A DNA stretch of 64,000 nucleotides from Ectocarpus siliculosus (Eukaryota; Sar; Phaeophyceae; Ectocarpales; Ectocarpaceae): the NCBI GenBank assembly GCA_000310025.1, contig FN648635.1, forward strand, positions 21,639 through 85,638, written 5' to 3'. The stretch's first letter is position 1; each line of letters begins with the position of its first letter. Under the pieces are notes generated by a model, which did no database searches, had not been told where the DNA came from, and saw nothing but the letters and a program-made list of their open reading frames with translations. The position numbers were made by a program, and so were the translations under genes. Of this stretch, positions 45,810 through 56,984 are shown piece after piece.

Positions 45810-46981
45810 ACCCATGTTTACGGTCGCCAAATCTTTGAAAAATATCTTCAAATGTTGTCAAACATTTACGCGCGAATATCTGCCAGAGGAACATTTGAAT
45901 ACCGTTTTTATGGGCAAAAAATCTTTTATCGTGTGGTTTTCTCGAAATGCATCGCACGTGCGGCGGGAATCGTGGTCTACTGCTATACCAAACGATTTGT
46001 GACAGACAAACCACAAATGCGTCATGGAAACTGAATGTAACGAGCTCGCAAAGGGCTCCCCACAACCCTTGATGCACTGAGCTGATGCTGTGCCCGCCAA
46101 TATGTGGCGATAGCGCTCCGGGCGTGCGAGAAAAAATGTTCTCGGTGTCAAAAAGAGACCAAAACGTGCGTCAGCGCTTCCCAACGGCAAAACGTCGGCC
46201 GCTTGAGAGGACACGTGAGTACAAAACTATCCAGCTCTCGTCCTCTAGACCATCGATTCATGTTCTGTCTTCTTGGGTGTCTTCTCCATCAACGACTCTC
46301 ATCCGGTTATGCGTGGGTTGGCAGTGGCCGCGCTCAGCCGACAGAGAGGCACATCGTTGTGCGCTTGAATATAGAGCGCTTGTTCCTCCGTCCCAAAAAA
46401 GACTTTTTCAACACATCGAGTTCACAGCGAAGCGCCTCCCTGCCTGTTGAGTAAGTCCACTGCTGAACCACGCACACCCGGATGAGAGCTGTTGATGGAG
46501 AAGACACTCAAGAAAACAAAATGTGAATCGATGGTCTAGAGGACGAGAGCTGGATAGTTTTGTACTCACCTCTCCTCTCAAGCAGCCGACTTTTTGCCGT
46601 TCGGAGACACAAACCACGCTTCTCCGTGCCCTCCAAACCACTCCTGTCTGTTTGTTTTTTTGTGCACGCTTGACGAGCTCCCGCCATGTATCAGCTGGCA
46701 AAACATTGACACGGTGACTCTAGGGTTGTCCGGATCCCTCTATGAGCTTGCTACGTTGAGTGTGCGCTACGCAGTGGTTGGTGTTTAGGACAGAAGGGGC
46801 GGTCGTCTACTAATAATCCCGCCGCTCTTGGGAAACATTTTCGCGACCTGCCCCATTTCAAAATGTTTGAGAATATTTTGCCGAAGATTTTCTCCCATAA
46901 ACAGTGAAACAAAATCTTTGTCCGCAAATGTTTGGAAATATAAACATTTTCGCAAAGATTTGGCGACCATAAACATGGGTC
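45810..46981. mobile_element. Fold-back repeat, copy 3 (complete)
   Basis: Starts ACCCATGTTTACGGTCGCCA and ends with the inverse (TGGCGACCATAAACATGGGT, 46961-46980). Inverted arms are at about 46184-46310 and 46478-46600. It is shorter than copy 2 because it lacks part of the spacer and one terminal TTTCAAAATG unit. On the minus strand the flanks look like an intron: GAG-GTAGGTGAG on the right and CAG followed by a hydrophilic frame (EPRRKPQEKATPRNG, 45790-45710) on the left, so it may have landed in an intron. Confidence 0.8.
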
Positions 46982-47778
46982 TCACCTACCTCAATTTAAT
47001 TTTTTCTCCGTCATCGTCACCTAACCTTCAGGCGAAACCTTCATCGTCGAGATTTTTTTAGTTACAGTGTATGTGTGTTATATGTTTTATGTGTACATGT
47101 TGTGTGTTCATGTGTTCAACATCGCCATTTTTCGCGGGATACAGGGTGGTTCGTTGCGACCCTTTCCCGCCCTCGACATTTTCTGTCCTGGAGCCAATAG
47201 TTTTGCTAACTTGGGCTATGTTGGTTCGTAGGTTTTGTCGCAGGCCTCGACATGGGGCCCTGTTGACCGTTCAAACTATTTATCAATGTAGTCATGCCTT
47301 CCTTGATCAGCGAAATAAACTCTATTACCCTGAGGTGGTGTGCATGTCGTGGCTTGCTATAGCCCCTTTTTACTAGCATTTTGGAGTTTGTTTATTTTGT
47401 TGGCGTAGTTCTGGACTCTCTCGGGTGGTGACTCTCATTCCTCGAGTTGAGATACGCGCCCGTGCGCGTAAAAGGGTGGTGTGTGTTTGTTTATATCGAT
47501 TTTGTATGGTCTTTAGGGTAATGTGATTTGCAGCATTTCTTGTGCCTAGCTGTATCCCTCTCCAGGATAATAGCATTTTCATTGAGCCGCAGTTGTGTTG
47601 TCAACTTGGTGGAAGCAAGCTGTGTCTAAATGATGGTGTGGGGGGTAGATTCGGGATATTTCTACAGCTCCTTTTTCCTTTGGATGCTATTGTGAAGAGT
47701 CATACATTTCTAATCAAAATTATACACCATCACCTTTTCTGGATCGAGCTTCTTGGATTTGAGAATCTGCATAGACTG
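46982..47778. other. Intergenic, nothing recognised
   Basis: The stretch is T/G-rich, and no gene or known repeat was found. Confidence 0.35.
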
Positions 47779-48096
47779 CCGGTCGCCCCGGTGGTCTAGT
47801 TGGTATCCTCGAAACCTTCTAGAGGTCAGGTCAGGGGTTCGAATCCCGGCGTAAGCGAGCTTTTCTTGCATAGTGAGGTTTTCTCTCGCTTCCGCTCCTG
47901 GCTTAGTGGATAGCGCTAGTTCGTGTGTACACAGAGGGAAGAGAGTGCTGAACTCTTGTCGCATTAAAAATCGAAGGCAAAGTGCTGCAGGAGGGGAGGG
48001 TAGAGAGAGGCTCTCCTGTGTGACCACGGGTTGGAGTATACGGCACTAGTGCTGTGAGCCCTGTTTTGAAGTGAAGGCCAAAACAAAAAAAAAAGA
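47779..48096 (+). mobile_element. tRNA-headed SINE, plus copy
   Basis: The head GTGGTCTAGTTGGTATCC matches a Pol III A box (TGGTCTAGTTGG) and GGTTCGAATCC is a perfect B box about 40 bp later, as in a tRNA. The acceptor stem does not pair and the T stem is imperfect, so it is not a working tRNA gene. A body of about 230 bp follows, and the element ends in an A run (48080-48094). The minus copy at 12837-13138 matches over the full length. Confidence 0.8.
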
Positions 48097-48702
48097 GATG
48101 ATCTTCAGGGTGGGCTAGTGTCGAACAGTGTTGATGTACGTCTTAGATAGGGTTCATCTTTGTCTAGAATAGGATGTGGGATGGCCGGGAGGTATACCTC
48201 TGAGGGACAATACTACATTAGGACTCAGCTATTTGCGTGCCCCCTGGTTGCGAGGTGGATCCCCACCTCAACCAGACCAAACTCGCTCTCAATTCAAGTA
48301 ATATCTCATTTCTACACAAGCGTGGAGACAAGGCACAAAGCGACCGTACCTCTCTCTTTATCCCAGGACCCAGCTGCTTCCTACAGGTGGGGGTCCTTCT
48401 CATTCATATCCGAAGAATTCTATCGCCTGGATCATTTTAAAGCGGAAACCTTTGAAATGCAATTCATGGTATGAAATCTTCTACATGATGTCCTTAAGAG
48501 ACCGATCATCGCCGTATACTTGAAATATGCTGTACTGAATGTCGAAATGCATCATTCAGCGCAAAAATATACCTAATCTGCGTTCATCGTAGCGAACGCT
48601 TTGGAGTAATGATGACTGTGATGCATCAAAAGAGGGTGATCCCTGAATTATGTACAATGAAGATTCTTGGTCGAATATCCTTGTCGAAGATCTTTAAGCT
48701 TG
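48097..48702. other. Possible 3' flank or LTR remnant of a Copia element
   Basis: This lies downstream of the RNase H scrap in its reading direction. I could not recognise an LTR or polypurine tract; nothing else was seen. Confidence 0.25.
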
Positions 48703-48909
48703 TCACGTCCCGAAGTTCTTGATCTTGTCGATGAGATACCGGTGATGACGTCGTTTGTCGAGGTGCTTTGTTTCGATATCAGCGAGGTTATCCTCGGTCG
48801 GGATGAAGTTAATTGATATTCTTCCCTCCTTCACGATCTCGCGGATGTAGGAGAAGCGTAGTTCCGCACGCTTGGTCCTCGTCAAACACCCATATTCGAT
48901 GTATGCCAC
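48703..48909 (-). pseudogene. Ty1/Copia RNase H C-terminal fragment
   Basis: The frame reads TKRAELRFSYIREIVKEGRI and then NFIPTEDNLADIETKHLDKR. The H/R-F-YIRE-V--G-I---(Y/F)IPT-DNLADI-TK-L pattern is the hallmark C-terminus of Copia polyproteins. Upstream of 48909 the sequence switches abruptly to the dispersed 600-bp block (from 48891), so the rest of the polyprotein is absent here. Confidence 0.8.
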
Positions 48910-49506
48910 CCATGCATACGCCGCTTAGACTAATACGATGCATACCACCCATGCGCATGCAGTAAGAGAGAAAACCACCCACTGCACCACGGAGTTGGAG
49001 AAGGGCCTGTTGTTGTCTGTCTCAACTGTGCTGCTGTAGCTTTTCATGTATAACGACACAACAGGCGACAAAGTAAGCGACGCGCATCGCCTACTACGCG
49101 ACGCGTGCACCCCAAAGGGACAGACACGATAGCCTCCAACCTTGTCTGAAGCAATTCAGCAACAGCAGCATGGTCACTCAGGAAGAAAAAAATATAAAAA
49201 TAATTGTGGCGCGCAGCACGCAGCACCCTCTTTCGCTGTTCAACTGTTCAACCGAACGTTTCCATGGCGAAACAGACAAGGAACAGTCAAGGGCGAGTCG
49301 TGTCGGCCACGGGAAGTGGAAGCTGCTGAAACTCGGGGAGGGGTCACGGTTTGCGATTGCCTACCGAACCATACTTCGGGCGCCCCGACATTTGCACTGT
49401 AGCTCGAGATCAGCATTTTAGACCGGGTCGGGCGAGGGGTGGGGCATGCGAATAAAAGTTCCACCCATGGATATTGAAATATGAGACTGAAGCTAAAGCT
49501 TCAGAA
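48891..49506 (+). repeat. Dispersed duplication, copy 2 of the 600-bp block
   Basis: Partner of 45023-45602. A further copy of block c alone follows directly at about 49515-49695 (CGCGCAGCACGCAGGACCCT to CTCGAGGCGCCACGA). Confidence 0.75.
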
Positions 49507-49984
49507 TAAAAAAAGATTGTGGCGCGCAGCACGCAGGACCCTCTTTCGTTGTTCAACCGGCCGTTCCCATGGCGGAAAAGGGCAAGGAACAGTCAAAGTC
49601 GACTCTTGCCGGCCAGAGGAGGCGGAAGCTGCTAAAACTCGGGGACGGCTCATGGTTTGCGATTCCACACCGAACCATACTCGAGGCGCCACGACATTTA
49701 CACACATACAATACCCCGTGGACTACTGCTTGCTGTAATCTACATGCAAGATGTACGGGTCACGCTAAGAAGCGAGACCGATCCAGCATGGTTGAAGTGC
49801 ATGCATGTGCCAATGTGTGGCGCTGTGGTGGCGGCGAGCTCGCGCCCGCAGAGACGAGGGAGGGGAGGAACGACTAGCACAGGACTGGCCTTGAGAGCTG
49901 GAATGTACCCAAACCGCAACAAGATTCTCTGTGATAATCTCTGTGATAGAGACAAACTATAGCCCTGGGAATGATGCAATTGGA

Positions 49985-50135
49985 ATGATCCACTTTCCGT
50001 GGAACGTCCGGAAGGTTCCGCGGAAAGTCCCTCGGAAAAGCTCAAAGCTTCTGCGGGAACTGCCGAACTTTCCACGGGACTTCCCGTACTTTCCGCGAAA
50101 CGTTCTATTTCCCGTGGAACGTCCCGCGGTAAGAT
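49985..50135. repeat. Cluster of TTCCGCGGAA-like palindromes
   Basis: Within 150 bp, imperfect words of the type CTTTCCGTGGAACGTCC, GGTTCCGCGGAAAGTCC, TTTCCACGGGAC, CTTTCCGCGAAACGTTC and CCCGTGGAACGTCCCGCGG follow each other every 15-20 bp. The core TTCC-(G/A)CGGAA is itself palindromic. This could be a decayed short tandem array or a binding-site cluster. No gene overlaps it. Confidence 0.65.
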
Positions 50136-50544
50136 TACCGAAAAATAAAAGAATGCGCATCGTCGGCCTACATGATTTGAATGTATTCAGCAGTGCTACA
50201 ACCGAACACACTTTTGCAACCAACAGGATAGTCTTCCTACTGAGTTTCATTAACCCCCACCACCTACAACTCCCAGTAAAACTGATACGGACAACAGCCT
50301 CGGTACTGGCCACGAGCTACAATCTGCAGGTCGGTCATGAAATTCGCTGCGGTCGATCTGTGTTACCTGCGGTCCATCTGTCTCTGTTTCAAAAGGTTGG
50401 TGTCCTCCACCAAGACAAGATCTAGGGGTTGGGTCCCCACTAAATGGAAATCTGCATAGCGGTCTCTTCCCTACTGAAGACAATGGTCAGAGCAACAACA
50501 CCTTTGAAATATCTTCGAAAAACGAAATGCTTTGAGCCAATTTC

Positions 50545-51110
50545 TCAAACTGGTATCTCAAATCGCGCTAAAAGTACCCCAGGCAGCCACGTTCGAACAA
50601 TGGAGTCCATCTCTTCGCGAATGTCCGGAGAAACCTCGTCCTCCCATGTTCTGCTTGAGGAGGCCTCTTGTCCTCCAGGGTGAGGATTCCGGTGTACCTT
50701 CTGCTGCACATCTGGTAGTGTCGTGTCTATGTCTTTGATCCATGCTGCGGGCAGTGTAAAGCCCACGAACGATGCCCATTGGTAGTGCCAGCCTAGCGGG
50801 TCTCTCATAGCATCTTCGTACCAGAATATTTCACTTCTGTCAGACAAATCCCCATCGAACAAGATGTGTCGAATCGTGGTGAACTGGCAGATTTGCGGAA
50901 GTATCAGCAACACGGCCTTGTCCAAAGTTTTGCCCCTTGCCAAGTGATCCAAGTCGAATGTCAATCCTTTGACGTGGAAGTAGGTGCTGACAGCCACTGC
51001 GCGAGGGTCCCTCATCACCGCGAACTGGAGAGAATAATCTAGTAGACAATAGCGCACAACAGTCGGGATGTTCCGGCGAAACCATGTGGTGGGGCTTAGG
51101 TTGCCAGACC
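50545..51110 (-). CDS. Sulfotransferase-like C-terminal exon
   Basis: Read from about 51110, the exon includes WFRRNIPTVVRYCLLDYSLQ and then FAVMRDPRAVAVSTYFHVKG, the 3'-phosphate-binding motif (VMRDPRxVAVSTY) of PAPS-dependent sulfotransferases. The end, PDIREEMDSIVRTWLPGVLL and then ARFEIPV before the stop at 50545, resembles the C-termini of algal carbohydrate sulfotransferases. An in-frame stop lies just upstream of the exon (about 51120), so it must begin at an acceptor near 51100-51115. The N-terminal exon with the 5'-phosphosulfate loop was not identified. It shares only the motif with the fragment at 14374. It may be the 3' end of a real host gene. Confidence 0.6.
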
Positions 51111-51784
51111 TCGCATATCAGATGCGCGGAGGTCAACGATGAGAAGCTGTTGTCCAATGCCTTACGCTGGGCAATGAAAGCGGAATTGGGAGCAATTACT
51201 CGAGCATCTCGAAGTTGGGTTTGGGCGACCCGTACCATGCCGCAAGGCGTACCTGAATACTCGCACGATGCTTCTTTCATACAAAGCCACAAATCTGTGG
51301 CATTCTCCACCGGTCGTCCATTGACGCTCCCGCATCCCTGCTCAACAGAGGCGAGGCCCCCAGAGTGTTCCCAGCGGCAGGACGCGGAAACAGGAAACGA
51401 GTGCTTGGAACGACTCGACGCCGCCACCTCTACCCTGCAGGAGACACCAGGTTGCGGCGCGTGGATGTGAAACGTCACCACCGTCAGATTGTAACAGTAG
51501 TACTGTAGACTCCACGGCTGAGGTGTGATTCTTGCACCGCATTTTATGGGAGCACAGAGTTTCGCCAAAGGTGTTGAGACTTTGCTTTGGACAGAAATCG
51601 CGCGATCTGGAGCAAACGTTCACGAACATTTCTAGCGACCAAGGTGGCCAACAAATGTTACGCGGCGAGACTTCCGCCAGTCCTCGTCAAACGCTTGCCG
51701 CTATGCCACACACGTAGACCCCTCTCTAGCTTCGATTGGAAGGCATCGTGTTCACCGATATCTCGAAATTACACTCGAGTTTCC

Positions 51785-52590
51785 TCATGAACGGTGTATT
51801 CGGAAGGGGGTGATGCCATGGGCTGTCTGGCAATGCCAACACTTAACGCCGCGAGGCGCCGAACGCGCCGGGACACAAGGTTTGTGTTGACGCACGGCCA
51901 TCAACGGCCGCGAGCGGCTAATTAAGGTTCGTTGCTTTTGACAACCACCTTGGGTTTCCACCGATACTTTTCCGAAGGAGGAAGTACGAGCAATAGCGAA
52001 CCATTCGGCCGGAGGTAATTCTCTGCTCCATATTTCAAGCCCAAGGTTTAATGCCGTGGGGGTATCGTGCGCGTCTGGAAAGGTTTGGTTGACGTTCACC
52101 CGTATTGCAAGTCCCATAAAACGCCAAAAAAAATGGCAACGGGGCTCCGCGAAAACCGATGGTACCCCGCTTGAGACCCCATGATCGGTTGCCCAGCGCA
52201 CCACCTGGTGCACACCTTTGTCAATGCTGATGTCCATCACACAGATAGCTACGTGCCATGTTGTGTTGCCCACACGCGGACATTTCGTTTGGCCTGGTTC
52301 CACGCTGAACCTGGCAAATGCCGTGCTTTTAAAAGCGAAAGAGCTGCTGCTTCAAGCCCGTTCCGCAGCTCTCAGCACCAACCTTCACGTTGAAACCCGC
52401 GGCCAAAGGAGACGATTTCGCTCGAAACTTCGCCAGAGTGCATTACAGGGGCATAGGTAGCATTGAGGGGTTGGCGAAATTTGGGATCGCCACTACGAGG
52501 GTCGTTCCAGTGAACCACTCTATCGCCTGTATGTCGATCAAACACGCCGAACGCGTCTACCTCCAACTTTGTTGGAATTTTCCGGCAAGT
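51785..52590 (-). CDS. Two protein-like frames, function unknown
   Basis: One frame (about 52580-52372) reads KLEVDAFGVFDRHTGDRVVH and then NATYAPVMHSGEVSSEIVSF. A second (from about 52290) reads HVAICVMDISIDKGVHQVV, VNVNQTFPDAHDTPTALNLG and LEIWSRELPPAEWF. Both have balanced, protein-like composition and follow each other on one strand about 1 kb upstream of the sulfotransferase exon, so they could be 5' exons of the same gene or of a neighbour. No family was recognised and no splice pair was settled. Confidence 0.25.
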
Positions 52591-52619
52591 TCCACGGCAA
52601 TTTGACCTTCAACGCTCTA

Positions 52620-53392
52620 TCCGCGCTCAAGAACAGATCTTGTCCATTTGGTTTTCGGCACCACGCTGTACAGACATGCCTGAGGTTGCTTCAGAAGGTT
52701 GGTGACTTTTGGATCGCCACTACAGCCGGAGTTGTTGACGAATAACGGCCTGTCCTATGGGGATTCGGCGGCTGTGGGGGCTCCGCGTGATCGATGCCTT
52801 GTCGTAACAAAAAACAAAATCGTTCATTGTGGGGACTTCCAACACGGATGCCTTTCAATACCCACGTCAGAGACCGGTTGGTTAAAAAGAGGAATGTACA
52901 GTACCGGTACAGAATACCGGTAATTTGCCGGTAGAGGGTTGGCGGGCCAAACTTCAGGTAATTCGGTCATTCTCGACAGTCTCGTCGCCCCCCCCCCTCC
53001 CCCCCATTCGCGGAGCCCTCTGTGCCCCCACTCTTGCTCCACTTTGCCAAGGGGGAAACAACTACTGCTGCAGCTTTCAACACTCATGCTGAGTCCCTCC
53101 CGAGGTCAGAGCGTAGCATGTCTGCAGCAGACCGCCGACACAGACACTGAGGCCATTTCTTGCGGTTCTTTTTTCGCAGATCTTTTTTTCCCCCTTTCGG
53201 ACAACCCAGAAAGGGATCTACGAAAAATATGACCCCCTTCTTACGGTGTTGGTCGATCCTTTTTCACCGACCAAAAAAAAAAAGACTCTGCAACGGCTGC
53301 TGTCACACATACATGGACCTTCCCACCGAAATGGTTTTTCGGTGATATCTCCTCACAGAGTGAAGCAGCGCCTACTGTAAAGCTATCCCTCG
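52620..53392. other. Intergenic, nothing recognised
   Basis: A C-rich run lies at 52987-53008 and an A run at 53272. No gene was seen. Confidence 0.35.
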
Positions 53393-53950
53393 CGAGCTGT
53401 GTTTATGGTCCGTCTTGGGTGGCGGCTGACAGAGACCACAAGGCGATAGGAGGCACGGGAATGGAGGTGCCGAGAGTCGACAGCACGCTGAAAAAATGCC
53501 CACCGCGCCAGCAACAATTTGTTTTTGCTCTTGTGCCCCTGTCAAAACTTTGGTTTACCGGTACTCTCTCGCCACCCACGCTAGCAACAGCGATGACAAA
53601 GGTATGCGCCACGAGCTGTGTGTATGGTCCGTCTTGTGTGGTGGCTGATACAGACCAGGAGGCTATAGGACGCTCAGAAATTGTGAGCGCGAGAGTGGTG
53701 GACAAGCGGGAAAAATGATCCGCCGCATCTTCAAACAACTTTTTTCGCTCTCTTGCCCGTGTCCCAACTTTGGTTTGCCAGTACTCCCTCGCCACCCGCT
53801 CAAGCAACAGCGATGATAAAGGCATGCGCCACGAGCTGTGCGTATGGTTCGTCTTGTGTGATGATTGATACAGAACAGGAGGCTATAGGACGCCCAAAAG
53901 TTGGGTTCGCAAGGTTGACAGTACACGAAAAATGACCCACCGCTGCTGCG
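53393..53950. repeat. 220-bp tandem repeat, about 2.5 copies
   Basis: Units start with CGAGCTGTG at 53393, 53612 and 53832. Shared internal words are ATGGTCCGTCTTG, CAAAACTTTGGTTTACC and AGCAACAGCGATGA. The third unit is cut at about 53945. Spurious frames run through it on both strands. Confidence 0.8.
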
Positions 53951-54382
53951 CCCAGGCTCTCTCGGTTTGTTTGCCTCTTGTTTGCCGCACACATCGGGTT
54001 GTCCACGTGGGGTAGCCCACTGAAAAAACATTGGCTACCGCCGGTGCCACCGACTCTGTACCCCAGCAACATGACACACCTCGTGTGACCGCCGTTAGAG
54101 TTTGCGAAGGGCCGTCGAGAGATTCAAGTTTCTAGGTACGAGTGATGTGGTTGTGACCAAAAGAAAACAACAATTTTGGACAGCCTCCACTTGTCCAAAA
54201 CTGCCCCCAAAAAAGACAGCATGGGCTGTCCAAAACGGATTGTCTTTTTCTGGCGATCTTTTTTTGAGGAAAAAAGACATTGTAAGACCCTTCTTTATGG
54301 AAACATAATCTTGCAATTATATCTTGGCGTTTTGACCCAAGATTTGCTCACAATATATCTCCGCGAAGATTTGCAGTATCGC

Positions 54383-55265
54383 GATTTATGGGGGAAATAT
54401 CTTGAATGTTGAAAATGCGGCGTGTTGTTCCTTTCTTCTGCTTGAAGTTGATAAAGGCACAACCTCCCCCAGCTGTATTGCCTCAACACTGTGGGTGGAT
54501 ACTAGCGATGGGCGCCTACCTGGGGTGCCAAATTGAATCCGTTGCCCACGAGCTCATATCAAGCGGAGAAACAAAACTGTTCCAGTGCTGTCCAACTAAC
54601 AAGAAAGTGCATCAACCCGAGGCCGATGACACCCATGCACGTATCTCACGATGTAGGAGGCGTACCGAGGTCAAACCTCCGGCGCTGTCATCTGCACCCA
54701 CGGATTTGGCTCGGGTGCAAACGGATTGGGTGTGGAGTGATTCGATGAAGAGATAGAAGCGTCGCACACGACAGAGCAGTGTTGGCAAAACGTTCCTCCT
54801 GCTCCATTTTTCTACTTCAAAAGAAAGTACTCTTTGAACGGTCCCTCGACAGACTGGTGATGATGCACGTGGAACGAGGCAGGACAAATACGCATTTTTT
54901 TCTCACGCCTTGGTTGTTTTCGTTGGCCGTCGGCGCCCGCGGCGCCGACACAGTGACGCCAGGGTGCATTAGAGACCCTTGCGAGTGTGCCACGTGCAGA
55001 TTTCATGGCGTTATGGACGATTAGGTTGACTGACCTTCGGAGATCGCGCCGCACCCAGGCAAGATTTGTTACGCCGCCTCAAGATTTGTAAGGCTCGTTT
55101 CGACAGATCTTGGGTCAAGATTTGTTCGAAAGGGCAGATTTCGGGCCTCGAGAAATCTTGGCCAAGATATATCGGAAGATTTTGCTCCCATAAATGGTGA
55201 AACTGGCAGATCTCGGCCAAGATCAAGATTTATCGACAAGAGATTGTTCCCATAAATCGGGGCCT
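54383..55265. mobile_element. Possible diverged relative of the fold-back family
   Basis: CGATTTATGGGGGAAATATC near 54383 and its loose inverse near 55240-55262 could be termini. The right part (CGGAAGATTTTGCTCCCATA then AATGGTGAAAC, 55168-55201) parallels the right end of fold-back copy 3 (GAAGATTTTCTCCCATAAAC at 46884). Many AAGATTTG words occur between 55060 and 55230. The borders and family are uncertain. Confidence 0.3.
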
Positions 55266-55742
55266 AAGAAGACCTTATACGGCCAGTTGTCTTTTTTTGA
55301 GTAAGAAAAAATAAAAAGATCATAACAAAAGACAACCGCAAGAAATGGTCTAAAATACCACAAAAACAGGAAATGATTGGCGGCGTTCGACATTTTTGTA
55401 GAGGTCACACCACAGCGGGGACATTTCAGTCCACCAGCAAGGTCAGGAGCAAGCATTGCCGGAAGACGATGGCAGGTGTGACCCAAAGGCTGGCGGCCCA
55501 CTTCGCTGGCCAGACGGGTGATCGTGTGGTGTTGTTCACCGAGGCTCCGGAGGAGGCAAAGGATGCACACCAACGAACATGTCTTACGGGACACAGTGTG
55601 CTGCTGTTGTCTACAGCACCACATCCTTGCAAAAATCTATGTTCAACACCGGACATTTTCATTCACTGGTGTTTGTTTTTGTGTAAGGCAACTCGACGAG
55701 TATCGTCGCGTTGCCTGTCTGAAGCTTTCGATTATTGGGTAA

Positions 55743-55823
55743 CGTGTGACAGCTACAGAGCGCGTGAAGCAACGGAAGGACAGCAGCAGCCGCCTAACGC
55801 AGTAGCGGCGGCAGTTTAGAAAA
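55743..55823 (+). repeat. Split repeat A1
   Basis: The 81 bp starting CGTGTGACAGCTACAGAGCG and ending GGCAGTTTAGAAAA are identical, as far as I can read, to A2 at 62301-62381. Confidence 0.9.
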
Positions 55824-55883
55824 GGAAGGGCGGGACGGGACACGGCGCAAGCATTGGGGAAGCGACCAGCACGCGACTCTCCA

Positions 55884-55889
55884 TATAAA
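55884..55889 (+). promoter_or_regulatory. Candidate TATA box of the YR element
   Basis: TATAAA in the context CTCCATATAAAGGTGTGT, about 60 bp inside the A1 repeat, with a C/A-rich stretch (GTGTCCAACATCC) about 25 bp downstream where a transcript could start. Confidence 0.35.
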
Positions 55890-56984
55890 GGTGTGTACTC
55901 GTGTCCAACATCCATCGTGTCGGCCGTGTTCCTATTCGCGTCCCGCTACTCTTGTGACCTCACCGCTGCGTGCATTTAGCACGAGGGGGGAGGGTGCAGT
56001 AAGATAAGCGGCGGCAAGCCACCGCAGTCTCGCTCGCCGCGCCGCTCAGATAGGTCCCTTCCCAAACATGAGATGCGGTTCATCCCAACCAAGACGTACT
56101 CTCGCTGAAGAAAAAAAAAATGCGGTTCGTCCCAACCGAGACGTACTCTCGCTGAAGAAAAAAAAATTCAACGGCAAAAAGAAAGAGCGGGGCCTGTTGT
56201 ATGGTCGCACGCTGACTTGTCGCGGTCGATAGCAGCCATTGTACTGCGCGGGGTGGAGGAACCCTGCGGCATCGGACATAACCAATCGACCCGCGGCAGT
56301 AGGGCATGATGCTGTCACGAGTATGCACATGAGGCAGGTGCCTTGTTTTCTGTTTCCCCCGGCTTACCAGGGACTACTTGCCGGTACAATCTTGTCTGTG
56401 CCGCGCACAGAGGGGCATATAGCTCAAGGAATCGACGATAATATGCTCACTCACGTAAGCAATCGTCTCCACGGATGGTATTGACAAGTCCCCACTGATG
56501 GTATCGACAAGTCCCACGGCATACAAAGCGGCCGCATGCGTAATCGGAAAGTGCATTCAACAGCATTCACGGGAACGGATAAAAGCAAAACCACATGCAT
56601 GCGAGAGAAAGACTCAAAGAAAAAGACTGAAAAACAAAGAAGACGAGAAAAAAAAACGAGACAGCGAACTACGTGCTGTATGCATAAGGAAAAAGAAGAT
56701 GAGAAAAAAAAAAGGGGGGGAAGGTGAAAGTCACACGCGAGGTTCGACCTCGCGAAGATCGCCAGGTAACGGTCCGTACGAGCGCATCATGGTCTCGAGG
56801 GGCATCACGTCAAAGTTATTGCCGATGTGACACAAACCTTCTATAAGAATACGTCACGTCCATCGACGATTAAGCGACCGTTCCAAAAACGCCCGGACAG
56901 CAATTGATGCATGCCAAAAACTCGTCAACCTGCCGTAGGATTGTCTATGCGGAAGTGATCTCAATGGAAAAAAAAAAACAAGGA

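Noticed and set aside
47779-47855. Functional tRNA gene
   Set aside because: A and B boxes are good, but the acceptor stem does not pair, the T stem has a mismatch, and the sequence continues into a SINE body with an A tail.
54102-54308. Small plus frame near an A/T-rich stretch
   Set aside because: It has short Lys-rich low-complexity content, no motif, and an antisense frame of similar length.
55223-55624. BED-type zinc finger on the minus strand (KCPRCGVTSTKMSNAANHF)
   Set aside because: The CxxC and His are suggestive, but the spacing and surrounding sequence do not fit a full BED domain and no transposase follows.
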